Origin: Echinometra lucunter
Taxonomy: Eukaryota > Echinodermata > Echinoidea > Camarodonta > Echinometridae
Length of the DNA stretch: 64,000 bases
NCBI GenBank assembly: GCA_029962745.1
Contig: CM057160.1
Span: 846,501 to 910,500 of the forward strand
Reading direction: 5' to 3'
Program-made: the position numbers and the translations under genes
Shown here: positions 22,736 to 32,960 of the stretch, piece by piece
How positions within the stretch are numbered: the stretch's first letter is position 1
Layout of the letters: the number at the start of each line of letters is the position of its first letter
Notes under the pieces: model-generated
The model's input: only the letters and a program-made list of their open reading frames with translations
Databases searched by the model: none
Told to the model about the DNA's origin: nothing

Positions 22736-24321
22736 AGAGAAAAGTAGATCATTATACAAGTTGAATGAAACTTTGATCTCTGAGAGAGTAAATTAGTAAG
22801 AACACCCACGTAACTAAGTGGGGCGATGGGGGCGGTCGGCCCCTCAACCCCCCCCCCCCAAAAAAAAATGAAATCCTAGCTACGCCATCGGTTAGGGGAG
22901 TATCTGATATGAAGAATACCATGATTAAAAGGAATTCAAAAAATTGAAAAGAAAAGTAGATCATTATATGTACAGATAGTTTGATATCTCAGAGAGTAAA
23001 TTAGTTGGATATGCAGAGTACCATTATTAAAAGGAATTCAGGAAATGGGTGTTGCTGTCCAAAGTGCCAAAATACTTCCTATTTTTTTCTTCTGATTTGT
23101 TTTTCCTTTATATTTTTTGGTTTCTCTTGGGCGGAAATAATAGAAATTCCGAAGAAAGAAGTCTTTTGATTGATAAATATACATTTCTCAGCCACAGCGT
23201 CATCAACATCATCATTAATTTCATCCTCATCCTCATCCTCCTCCTCATCATCTCCCCACTTTCCTCATCATCATCACAATCATCACCATCATCAAAATCA
23301 TCCTAAAAAACATTTAATCATCAATATTATCGTCACCATCATTATTATCATTACCCAATCCCTTGAATCATCACCATCATCATCACCATCATCATCACCA
23401 TCATCATCGGCATCATCATCACCACAATGATCATCATTGTCATCGTCAAAATCATCACCATCTTCATCTTTTTTCTCCATCATCTGCATAATCATTATAA
23501 TCATCATCATAATCATCATCATCATCATCATCATCACCACCACCATCACTATCATCACCATCATCACTATCATCATCACTATCATCATCAATCATCAAAT
23601 TGAAGAGAAAGGTAGGTCATTACACAGATTGAATTAAAATTTGATATCTCAGAGAGTAAATTTAAGAGGAGTGCCTAATATGAAAAATTCCTTGATAAGG
23701 ATGATTAAAAAGAAATCAGGAATTTGAAAAGAAAAGTAGATCACTATACAGATTCAATTAAATTTTGATATCTGAGAAAGTAAATTAGTTGGATATGCAG
23801 AATACCATGATTAAAAGAAATTCAGGAAATGGGTGTTGTTCAAATTGCCAAAATACTTCCTGAATTTACCTGTTTTTTGTGTTTTTTTCCCTTTTATTTG
23901 GTTTCGCTTTGGGCGAAAATAAAGGAAATTCCGAAGAAAGAAGTCTCTTGATTGAGAAATATATATTTCTCAGCCACAGTATCATCACCGTCATCATTAT
24001 CATCATCACTATCATCACCATCACCATCATTTTCTTCATCGTCATCACAATCATCATCGTCATCAGCATTCTCATCATCATAATCATCACCAACAACACC
24101 ACCATACTATTATTTTCATTATTATTACCATCATAACTGTAACCATATCATCATGGCCAACAGTGCCTCCTCTATCCTTATCATCATCACCATCACCATC
24201 ATTCTATTCATTGTTTTAGACTTCCGTTCTTTATTTAGCCAAGGTTCCAGAAGAAATCTTCCAGGTTCCAGAAGAAATCTTCTTAATAATCATTAATAAC
24301 ATCATCACCACCACCATCACT

Positions 24322-24355
<34 letters not shown>

Positions 24356-24672
24356 CCATCACCATTATTCTATTATTTTAGACTTCCGTTCTTTATTTAG
24401 CCAAGGTTCCAGAAGAAATCTAACTTTGAATCAATGTAATGTTTATTTCTTCTTAATAATCATCAATAACATCATCACCACCATCACCATCACCACCACC
24501 ATCACTATCATCATCATCATCATCATCATCACCATCACCATTATTCTATTATTTTAGACTTCCGTTCTTATTTAGCCAAGGTTCCAAAATAAATCTAACT
24601 TCGAATCAATGTAATGTTTATTTCTTCTTTAATCATCATCAATATCATCATAACCGCCATCATCATCACCAT

Positions 24673-24737
<65 letters not shown>

Positions 24738-24740
24738 CAA
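22736..24740. repeat. Complex duplicated region built around (CAT)n microsatellites
   Basis: Several long unit types recur. A GAAAAGTAGATCATTATACA..TGATATCTCAGAGAGTAAATTA block appears at about 22738, 22956, 23606 and 23727. A GGAAATGGGTGTTG..GAAGAAAGAAGTCT block appears at 23044-23170 and 23825-23955. A GACTTCCGTTCTTTATTTAG block with CCAAGGTTCCAGAAGAAATC appears at about 24220, 24380 and 24557. The units are separated by CAT/ATC arrays (23180-23600, 23980-24130, 24300-24365, 24480-24545, 24625-24736). Long Met- or Ile-rich open frames here are repeat artefacts. Confidence 0.85.
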
Positions 24741-24806
24741 TCAAATTTGTAATACATGTTACGCACATCGAGAAGAAATCAGTAAATGCTTGTTCAACAA
24801 TTTAAA

Positions 24807-24812
24807 GCTTTA
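24807..24812 (-). terminator. Candidate polyadenylation signal of the calcineurin-B-like gene
   Basis: On the minus strand GCAATAAAGCT occurs at about this position, roughly 1.1 kb after the stop codon at 25945. If it is used, the 3' UTR would include the 60-bp minisatellite. No transcript evidence is available. Confidence 0.3.
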
Positions 24813-25187
24813 TTGCAACTGATATAGATGTTTTCACTTAAAAAATTACATTGCAAACATACATTACAACATTTGTCTTACTACACGTTAACCATAATCC
24901 ACTTGATAGGTTTTTTATTTTTTCAAACTGAGCTAGCATTCAAAACCAAATGTCAATCACATTTCTTACAAGATCAAAAGAACACAAGGTCCTACTAGGA
25001 GTTTGGGTTGTTTGGTTTACAATTATTTGTTAAAAACAGCCCGTTCAGTGACAATGGAGAGTAGCATATAAATAGTAATGTCCTGGGATTTGGACAACCA
25101 ACCTCTTGAATGATAGTCTGATGAATGAATCTGATGAACAAATAATATCCCACAACACTTCCACATGCAGGAGAAAATAAAGCAATG

Positions 25188-25872
25188 ATCTCTGTATCTC
25201 AGTATCACAGATTTCTTACTGGAGGTACACCAATCATTGCCCTCATCATCTCTGTATCTCAGTATCACAGATTTCTTACTAGAGGTACACCAATCATTGC
25301 CCTCATCATCTCTGTATCTCAGTATCACAGATTTCTTACTAGAGGTACACCAATCATTGCCCTCATCATCTCTGTATCTCAGTATCACAGATTTCTTACT
25401 AGAGGTACACCAATCATTGCCCTCATCATCTCTGTATCTCAGTATAACAGATTTCTTACTAGAGGTACACCAATCATTGCCCTCGTCATCTCTGTATCTC
25501 AGTATAACAGATTTCTTACTGTAGGTACACCAATCATTGCCCTCATCATCTCTGTATCTCAGTATCACAGATTTCTTACTGGAGGTACACCAATCATTGC
25601 CCTCATCATCTATGTATCTCAGTATAACAGATTTCTTACTAGAGGTACACCAATCATTGCCCTCATCATCTCTGTATCTCAGTATAACAGATTTCTTACT
25701 GTAGGTACACCAATCATTGCCCTCATCATCTCTGTATCTCAGTATCACAGATTTCTTACTGGAGGTACATCAATCATTGCCCTCATCATCTCTGTATCTC
25801 AGTATAACAGATTTCTTACTAGAGGTACACCAATCATTGCCCTCATCATCTCTGTATCTCAGTATCACAGAT
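25188..25872. repeat. 60-bp minisatellite, about 11.4 copies, with 180-bp higher-order order
   Basis: Units of exactly 60 bp begin ATCTCTGTATCTCAGTAT and run through CACAGATTTCTTACT, GGTACACCAATCATTG, CCCTCATC. Because 60 is a multiple of three, both strands stay open: ISVSQYHRFLTGGTPIIALI on plus, and ILRYRDDEGNDWC with SSKKSV on minus. Variant sites (CACAG/AACAG and GGA/AGA/GTA) alternate. Units 5-11 run B-C-A-B-C-A-B, a three-unit period. It lies just downstream of the minus-strand gene's stop codon and is probably in its 3' UTR; I do not call it coding. Confidence 0.93.
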
Positions 25873-25944
25873 TGCTTGCTGTGATTCCCAATCTCCAGCC
25901 TGCAAGTAAGATGCCAAAAATAAATCCTAGTTGCATGATCTGTT

Positions 25945-26004
25945 TCATGTTGGAAGTGGAATGTCTATCGTCATTTTCTCATTCAGCTGAGAGGGTGAAA
26001 GCAT
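25945..26004 (-). CDS. Calcineurin-B-like gene, terminal exon
   Basis: The acceptor TTTTTTTGTAACAG precedes MLSPSQLNEKMTIDIPLPT and TGA in phase 0. Joined to the preceding exon it gives PEFLRMLSPSQLNEKMTID, matching the layout of calcineurin B/CHP C-termini (EF...L....KM). The minisatellite begins about 75 bp after the stop. Confidence 0.65.
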   Translation of the reverse strand: MLSPSQLNEKMTIDIPLPT

Positions 26005-28571
26005 CTGTTACAAAAAAACAAAAAAGAAAATCATAAAAAGAAAATTCATTTTCTTGGCATCACAAGGACATAAACTAGCTGCAAGCATATTCAATTACAA
26101 GCACATGTTACTGTTATATTTCCCTGTGTTTAGACACAAAAATCTGTCGTATAGCTATACCAAAACAGCATAGCTATACTGAAACAATAAAACTACATGA
26201 TGAATTTCTGTGTCTGTACACTCATTAACGAAACAACGCATAAAGAAACATCGTATAACAAAACTAGGGTCTGAGCATCATTTTGAACTAGAACTCGATA
26301 AAGAATCACAGTCCATGAGTGTCTGAATGTATAGCGATCATAGAACAGTATAACTGGGCATTGCTTAACGTGAGCACGGACGAAAAGAGACATGAACTTG
26401 CTATGACAATATGCACAGTAGGACACTTTGTATCTATACTACATTATCTTTAAAGAGTTTGGGATGTGTGTCTGAACACTCTGTTCGCTATTCAATGATT
26501 CTTTATAAGACGTTTCTTCATTAAGTTTTGGAATAAGCATTATGTGTCTGAACAGGCTGTTTTATACCAGGAGGAGAGACACCTGAGGAGCACAGTGATT
26601 AAGTTTGCTTCTTCCCCTCCCAGGCACAGGTGATGCCAAATACTGATATTTTTAAGTAATTTACTTGAAATCCATATGTTAACAACAATATGACAGAGTT
26701 GACACGAACAATGACAAACACAATATATTTGGATCATGGTAGAAATCTAGATTAATTTTCACCTCTAATTTGTAACTCATCAAACCATTTAACAAAACAG
26801 AATAAAAAGAAAAAAGAAAAATATTGTACCATCCAAGAACTGATAGTGTTTAGGTATAAAGTATATCAACCTCTGACAGCCGTTCACCACGCCGCCGACC
26901 CCGCCGGCCGTCTCACTCCTCTACGTCCGCATATCCGCCTCAATTACCCCGACACGCCTAGCGAACACTCACTCCTGAAGACGGACAGTCAAGCTGCCCG
27001 AAACGTTGAGTCTTCTCTCCTACTCCGCCCGCCTCAAGTCTTCTTACCTCTCGCCGACTCAAGCCTCCTCATCTCTTCACCAACTAAATCCTCTCACCTC
27101 TTCTGGTTTACAGTCCTTTTTAGGACTTCACCCAGTTTTCGAAAGATACTCTGCCCTCCAACTTTCCTACTTTCTCGCCTCTCTATTTCACCTCCATCTC
27201 TATCCACTTTATCTATAGTCCCTTTAGGACTTACGACATGGTGAACCGTAAACCCCTTCTACAAACAACACAATCATATTAAAAAAAAGTTTGACGGCAA
27301 GTTTGGTAATAATACTGAAACTCTTAACGGGCTTCAAAATTAGCAAATGAAACCTACCCTCAGAAATTCTGGGTATGAGATAGTACCAGGATGTTGACCT
27401 CTGACCTTGTGCAATGCACCAATCACAGCCTCTGTTATTTGGTCATCTGTCAAGGCAGGGCTGAACATGCTCTTGTAGAGACTGAAAAGCTGCTCAAATC
27501 TTAGTAGTCCTTCTTTGTTCACATCTAGCGCATCAAAGAGAGCTGACAGATAAAGAGTGCAATAAAGAGAAAATAGCTGGATTTAAACAAAATATTTGAA
27601 TCATGATCATTTTCCTTTCCAAGCATCCAGGTGACTTTCCTTCAATTTCTCTCCTTAAATTTCTCACTCTGTTTTGGACACATCACTATAATATTTCCAA
27701 GTCTTTGCTTAATGAATAACACTTATAAATAAAGATAAATATAATGATAAAATATATGTAATGAAAATTATAATAATGAAAATGATAATTTCAATCAATA
27801 GATCATCAGTCATGCTTGCAGAGTAATGCAAAGCTCTGTTCTTTGATCTTTTAGTACTGGGATGTATTTAAGGATAATTGTCAGAACAAGGGATCTACAA
27901 CTTTCATCATTATTGTAACTTTGAGACAATTTTTAATTCTTGTCGAGTAACTTTCACTTTGAAGTACTCTAAGTGTTTAGTTCCCTTATGGTTTCAATGA
28001 CTTCCATCGTTTACCTTTACTTTTCTCGGGATAATCTGCTTTTTTGCTCAACACAGAGAGACACAGTAAGAACCCCTCTGGATGAATGGTACTGTCTTGT
28101 CCATTGGCATGCTTCAATACAACCCTCCTTGCAAGCTCATTGCCAGAGAAGATGTAAAGCGAAAGGAAAGATTCCACAGGGATGCCATCTTCACCACTGG
28201 TGGAGGGATCCAGTTTGGCATAAGTCTTCAGCAAATGTTTAATCTCTCTCTCATCAACTGTACAGATTAGGGAAGGATGGAAAAAGAAGTTTAGAGTTAC
28301 ATGTATCTAATATGATTTTAAAAACATCATGATGAGCAAGAAAAATGAGTGTGTTTTGAGAAAATCCACTTTCTCGATAAAGAAAAAGGACATGTCATGT
28401 GAAAAAATATAAATATTCTCAACCTAGTATCGTATTACACAAAATGAAAATAAAGATTTCTTCATTTATCATTTGAATTTTATATTGATATTTCAAAAAT
28501 ATTCTCTTACAATGTGATCGTTCCTGAATATCTTCCAGTCTTTCTGGTGTGAGAAGAGAGTCTGAATTTCC
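25945..28571 (-). CDS. Degenerate calcineurin-B-like / CHP-family EF-hand protein
   Basis: Four exons (28511-28571, 28015-28257, 27358-27542, 25945-26004) join in frame to 182 residues, the usual size for calcineurin B or CHP proteins. The start GNSDSLLTPERLEDIQERSH leads into F..REIKHLLKTYAKLD, and the end is ISYPEFLR-MLSPSQLNEKMTID-IPLPT, like the KM.(V/I) C-terminus of that family. If an upstream exon supplies the ATG, the protein begins MGNSDS, a myristoylation-type start. The EF loops are poor: loop 1 (DPSTSGEDGIPVE) has an extra residue, loop 2 lacks ligands, loop 3 (DVNKEGLLRFEQ) ends in Gln instead of Glu, and loop 4 lacks ligands 1, 3 and 5. It is probably a regulatory subunit or adaptor that binds little or no calcium; the partner is unknown. 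Confidence 0.75.
26005..27357 (-). other. Last intron of the calcineurin-B-like gene
   Basis: 1.35 kb. Bases 26850-27290 form an unusually GC-rich island in the opposite orientation that looks like a retroelement fragment (see its own entry). The rest is AT-rich, with nothing recognised. Confidence 0.6.
26850..27290 (+). mobile_element. GC-rich retroelement fragment with hammerhead-like hairpin
   Basis: A C-rich plus-strand segment contains CTCCTGAAGACGGACAGTCA followed by AGCTGCCCGAAACGTTGAG (26971-27009). The CTGAAGA..hairpin..GAAAC pattern recurs in Penelope-like and some other retroelements and resembles the hammerhead core CUGANGA...GAAA. The hairpin pairs GACAG with CTGCC-type bases imperfectly. 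A frame of 132 codons crosses it, but its composition does not suggest a gene. Assignment to a class is tentative. Confidence 0.4.
27358..27542 (-). CDS. Calcineurin-B-like gene, exon with EF-hands 3-4
   Basis: The acceptor TTTATCTGTCAG and donor GTAGGT bound 185 bases, entering in phase 1 and leaving in phase 0. It encodes ALFDALDVNKEGLLRFEQLF, ALTDDQITEAVIGALHKV and GTISYPEFLR. Loop 3 is the nearest to canonical. Confidence 0.8.
27543..28510 (-). other. Introns between the first three calcineurin-B-like exons
   Basis: Introns 27543-28014 and 28258-28510 are AT-rich and hold no recognised element. They are separated by the 243-bp exon. Confidence 0.7.
28015..28257 (-). CDS. Calcineurin-B-like gene, exon with EF-hands 1-2
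   Basis: The acceptor CTGTACAG and donor GTAAAC bound 243 bases, entering in phase 1 and leaving in phase 1. It encodes DEREIKHLLKTYAKLDP through ELARRVVLKHANGQDSTIH to SKKADYPEKSK. Both EF-hand loops lack standard calcium ligands. Confidence 0.8.
28511..28571 (-). CDS. Calcineurin-B-like gene, first recognised exon
   Basis: The acceptor TTTTCTCTTCTGCAG is followed by 61 bases coding GNSDSLLTPERLEDIQERSH, and the donor is GTAAGAG, in phase 1. Alternatively the frame is open upstream to an ATG giving MGSSFSLLQGNSDS, which is also a myristoylation-type start. In that case the CAG would not be used and the exon would extend to about 28598 or 28613. Confidence 0.65.
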
Positions 28572-28847
28572 CTGCAGAAGAGAAAATGAAGAACCCATGT
28601 GTGATGACAGCATCTAAAATACCCATCATGTACAGGTAAAGATCATTAAGATATTTCAGTTCAGTGTTCAGTTATCCATTAACTCAGACTATTTCTAAAA
28701 ACAAAACTGAATAAAATTATGATGATGATACAGATAGTCAAAATACTTTGTCATTTCATTTATTTCCAAAATAACAGCAAATAAATTTTACAAAGACTTT
28801 CACATACAGAATGATTATTTATAAAAACAATTGAAAAACTAGTTCCC

Positions 28848-29347
28848 NNNNNNNNNNNNNNNNNNNNNNNNNNNNNNNNNNNNNNNNNNNNNNNNNNNNN
28901 NNNNNNNNNNNNNNNNNNNNNNNNNNNNNNNNNNNNNNNNNNNNNNNNNNNNNNNNNNNNNNNNNNNNNNNNNNNNNNNNNNNNNNNNNNNNNNNNNNNN
29001 NNNNNNNNNNNNNNNNNNNNNNNNNNNNNNNNNNNNNNNNNNNNNNNNNNNNNNNNNNNNNNNNNNNNNNNNNNNNNNNNNNNNNNNNNNNNNNNNNNNN
29101 NNNNNNNNNNNNNNNNNNNNNNNNNNNNNNNNNNNNNNNNNNNNNNNNNNNNNNNNNNNNNNNNNNNNNNNNNNNNNNNNNNNNNNNNNNNNNNNNNNNN
29201 NNNNNNNNNNNNNNNNNNNNNNNNNNNNNNNNNNNNNNNNNNNNNNNNNNNNNNNNNNNNNNNNNNNNNNNNNNNNNNNNNNNNNNNNNNNNNNNNNNNN
29301 NNNNNNNNNNNNNNNNNNNNNNNNNNNNNNNNNNNNNNNNNNNNNNN
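28848..29347. other. Assembly gap 2 (500 N)
   Basis: Exactly 500 N. On its right side the sequence resumes inside a poly-C run that is also the edge of the inverted match to 47540-50607. The missing first exon of the calcineurin-B-like gene may be nearby in the true assembly. Confidence 1.
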
Positions 29348-31922
29348 CTCCCCCCCCCCCCCCCCCTTCTTCACCTTCTGGTAAACCCCAGCAAAAACAA
29401 GATGAACAAAACTGACAGTAATAATAAAGACTGATAGTTTGTTTCCATAGAATACCAAATGTTGGCTGTACAGAGTCTCCACAATGAGGTGTGTTCACAT
29501 TGCACGGACCAACACCAGACATGTTGGATAGCCAAGGAACTTGTGAGAACCTAAACTTTCTATGCTTTTACAGACTAAACTGTGTTTTTCATCCTCTATT
29601 CGTAAGTAATATTATCAATGTTACTGATATTTCGGGAATGTGATTTTGAAAATATCATGACACAGAATTGTGTTTCTCCCAAAATGTGCATACAGCTGTA
29701 TCTATTCTCTCTTTATCTGTATATGCCTTGAGCTGGTCACAAGACAAAATACATCATATCTATATTTTACAGCTATCTCCAGAATTAGTGATGACAGTTT
29801 TTGCTTTCACAAGACAGTAATAATAAAAAAATTGTATGCATCCTTTCCAAGATTAAAATGAAATGATTTCTGAAATCTAAAGGAAAAAGATCACAATTAT
29901 GAATTACATTAACAATAAGTGCATTTACTTCTCATGACTTTTCTTTGCAGAATAACACTGATACAAGAGCAAGGTGGCATTCCAGGTCTAATAGAGCTAG
30001 AGCACATTAAATTAGCAGCAATGGGGACATGCTCATCTTACAAGCAATGATAGAGGGAGGTATAACCTTCCATCATCTGTCAGCTACTGCTAACAACCAA
30101 CGAATTGTGATTTAAGTCCCGTCGAATTTGCCTGTAATTATTTGCTTGGGGGCAGTGCCCAGTCTGTGCCTGTACACATTGACCAGCTGTCACGCTATTG
30201 GAACGCTGTGTCAGGCCTTTCATCCGGCGTGTGGCGGTGTTTACCGACAGAGGACAACCAACATGCCGTGGTCGTGTGTGCAAACGTTTGATCATCTTAG
30301 AATAGAGAGCTACTTTGCTGGTGCCAGCTACACTTTCTTGAGCTTTTGAAAGGCCCCATTTCCTTCCAAGAGCTCTTCTTTCTAATCCCCATTGTGAATT
30401 TAGACAAAATATTGTGTACTTTTGTTAGTAATAGACTGTTAATGTATATTACAGGCAAATCCACAATGAAGGAAATTTCTGCGCACTGGTGAATCAATCA
30501 AAATTCTGTGCACCGTAACCATACAAGTATGAAGAGACTTTCTAATTTGATCCCAGAGAAAAAGGCTTGAAATATAATACACTAATGCTTCATTGATATG
30601 TACTTTCAAAATCAGACTACTCCATTCCAAATGGAATGTTGGCAGATGAACAGGAAGTTTGCAAACAATGATATCTTGTTCAACTAATGTTCTGTAGAAT
30701 GTTTTCTATAGGAAATTTGTATAAATATTATAAAGATTATATTTCTGGGAAATTAGATTTAATACATGACACAAAATAAACATCAAATGCTAGATTTACA
30801 AATGAACAATGATAAGTCAAGAAATATTGTGCTGTGATAGTAAAAATCAAAACATTTATGTGGGAATCTTTTCATACATGCTACTACTTTAAATACCAAG
30901 TTCACAAACAATTATATGCAGATCATATGTACAGTATATCCCTCAAACAATTATGATTGGCCTATAAGTACATGTAGTGATTATGAAATAAATCATGTTT
31001 CAATATACATTACATGTATGAAAAGTCATTGTAGATTATGAAACTATAACTATTTCTCTACCAGTCAGCGAAGACCCTGTTTGATTCGGTCCAGCAGTCA
31101 GGAAGATACAGGGATTTTTGTAACCAATGTCATACATGATGTAAGTCCTTCGTTCCTACTGTCCAAGTTTGAACAATAGGGACTTCAAATCACCATGGAA
31201 AAATCACACTCCTTTTTGAATTGTTTGCAAAGGAAATCAATTTTCTTTTTTTTTTTGATTTGTGCTATGGTGGTGATGGTATCAGTTCATTTATTACCAT
31301 AGTTATCATCATTCTTGATGTTGTTGATGTTGCTACTGTTGTTATTGTTGAAATGAAAGGAATGTGGATATATGTTTTTCCAAAACAAAATAAATCATGA
31401 ATGAGAAAATGATTAACAGTTTTCAGAGTTTTTAAGATGATATTCATCTGTAAACTTAATTCAATGATTATAAACAAAATTATGAGACTATTTGATAAAT
31501 GCCTTTTCTTGATCTTTTAATGGAGTTTTAATTTACATAATCAGGAACAATCTTCGTTGAAAAGAGTATGCGTAAATTTCAATAGATTTGTCTCCTGTGA
31601 ACAAGATATTTTCATTTTGTGGATGCCAAGGACATCAAAATGATAAAACATAGAGTAAAGTGACCAATAACGTGCTTTACTATACTCCCAAATCCTTTGT
31701 GACTACTGGACTACAGCAAGAATAATTAACTATATGACACATCACTGCAATAACAATCATAGCAAATCAAAACAAAACAGCGATTTCCTATGTAAACCAT
31801 TCAAAAGGATAGTAGGATTGTCCTTTGTACTTTGAGTTCTCCATCTGTCCAAAACTTGAATGGACTTACAGTACATGTATGACAACACTTTAAAAAATCT
31901 GTATTTCTTCATGACTAGTTAA

Positions 31923-32329
31923 CCCATTCGTGACAGAGGTCCACATTTTGTGGTTTGACCTAATAACTTTTGATGCAAAGCCCTAAAAATCATACCAAAT
32001 ACATGAGCAGAAAGAGCAAAAAATTCTACACAAACTGTGCCCATTTTGGTTGCGTCAATATTCGTTGTTTGATGCTGAAGATTTTTTAAAGGAAAATAAG
32101 CATTAAAATTCTTAAATTGGCAATGTGATAAAAGTTTAAAATCTCCGTTTTCCCCTGCAAATTGGCAACCTTTTGACTTCTCATCATAATTTCTGTCAAT
32201 TTATATTCATTTCAGATACATGACGTTTTATAAGAAAAATGTAGCAATAAAATAAAAATGTTGGTGTTGCCAATTTGGAGAATAAAAGCTGATCAAATTA
32301 GGCTTTAAATAATTCCTGTCATGAATGGG
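31923..32329 (+). mobile_element. piggyBac-type MITE, family T (copy 1, polymorphic)
   Basis: A 407-bp element starts CCCATTCGTGACAGAGGTCC and ends CCTGTCATGAATGGG. TTAA lies on both sides (31919-31922, 32330-32333). CCC ends next to TTAA are diagnostic of piggyBac-type elements. The inverted arm at about 47920 has the same flanks without it, so this is a filled/empty pair. It has no coding capacity. Confidence 0.93.
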
Positions 32330-32337
32330 TTAATGAA

Positions 32338-32640
32338 GAAGCTTAATAGGAGAAATTCATAATTTGTAAAAACAAATTTTTGGCATTACTCCCAGTGTTA
32401 AAGATTGTATGTTCGATCTGTAATGAAAATCACAAGTCAGAAAAAAATTGGAACAGCGGGATTCGAACACACCATCTTCTGCTTGCCGGGCAGCGACTTA
32501 ACCTTCAAGCTATTCTGGTTCACAGACAAGTCACAATGAAATGGAGTCAAATATCCAAGATCCTCTTCTTTCTGACTCATTTATATGCAACAGTCCGCTG
32601 TGGACAATAGATAGTAAATGAAGCTTAATGGGAGAAATCT
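32338..32640 (-). mobile_element. SINE-like insertion with tRNA-like head (contig B copy)
   Basis: Flanked by direct repeats GAAGCTTAAT(A/G)GGAGAAAT at 32338 and about 32617, it contains on the minus strand a tRNA-like segment (AACCAGAATAGCTTGAAGG, TTAAGTCGCTGCCCGGCAAG, TTCGAATCCCGC). The acceptor-like and T-stem-like pairings are damaged in this copy. It is the counterpart of the better-preserved copy at 47610-47920. Confidence 0.6.
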
Positions 32641-32960
32641 TCATGACTACTGGACCGAATCAGACAGGGTCTTCACTCACTGGTAGAGAAATAGTTATAG
32701 TTTCATAATCTAAGATGACTTTCTATATTGCAAAATGATTTTTTTTTTTCATTATCCATACTTACGTGTACAGTATAAGCCAATCATAATTTTTTTCCTT
32801 TTGGCATATATCTACTATTTGTTCATGTTTTCCTATTGAAACCACTTGAAAACTACTCACAAATTTCTTCATAAACAAAGTGCTTAATTGGGGAAATTGA
32901 AAATATGTGTATCATTATCATCATTATAATTATTAATTAATTAGTGATAAGTAACAAAAG

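Larger units (their letters stand above)
29348..32703. repeat. Left arm of inverted duplication (contig B edge)
   Basis: This 3.36-kb segment matches 47540-50607 in reverse orientation at very high identity. The match starts at the first base after gap 2. It differs from the other arm by a 411-bp insertion (407-bp MITE plus one TTAA) and lacks a 118-bp tandem duplication, which accounts for nearly all of the length difference. No gene is recognised; the small open frames shared by both arms have no protein-like homology that I know. Confidence 0.93.
30945..32815. repeat. Foldback region with long imperfect inverted repeats
   Basis: About 30945-31245 is the inverted counterpart of two blocks, 31785-31918 and 32640-32815 (shared words include AACTATAACTATTTCTCTAC, TTCGGTCCAG.AGTCA, TACATG..TGTAAGTCC and CCAATCATAAT). 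The second arm appears to have been split by later insertions (a SINE-like unit and a piggyBac-type MITE). The loop lies at about 31250-31780. It is probably an old foldback transposon. Confidence 0.6.

Noticed and set aside
25188..25872. CRISPR-like array
   Set aside because: Units are contiguous 60-mers without distinct spacers, in a eukaryotic genome; it is a minisatellite.
25185..26036. A 283-codon plus-strand frame of 20-residue repeats (ISVSQYHRFLT...)
   Set aside because: It is a by-product of a 60-bp tandem repeat; the opposite strand is equally open, there is no flanking coding signal, and the array sits just past another gene's stop codon.
30128..30349. A 73-codon frame present in both inverted arms (MPVIICLGAVPSLC...)
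   Set aside because: Its presence in both arms reflects their near identity, not selection; no splice context or recognisable domain.
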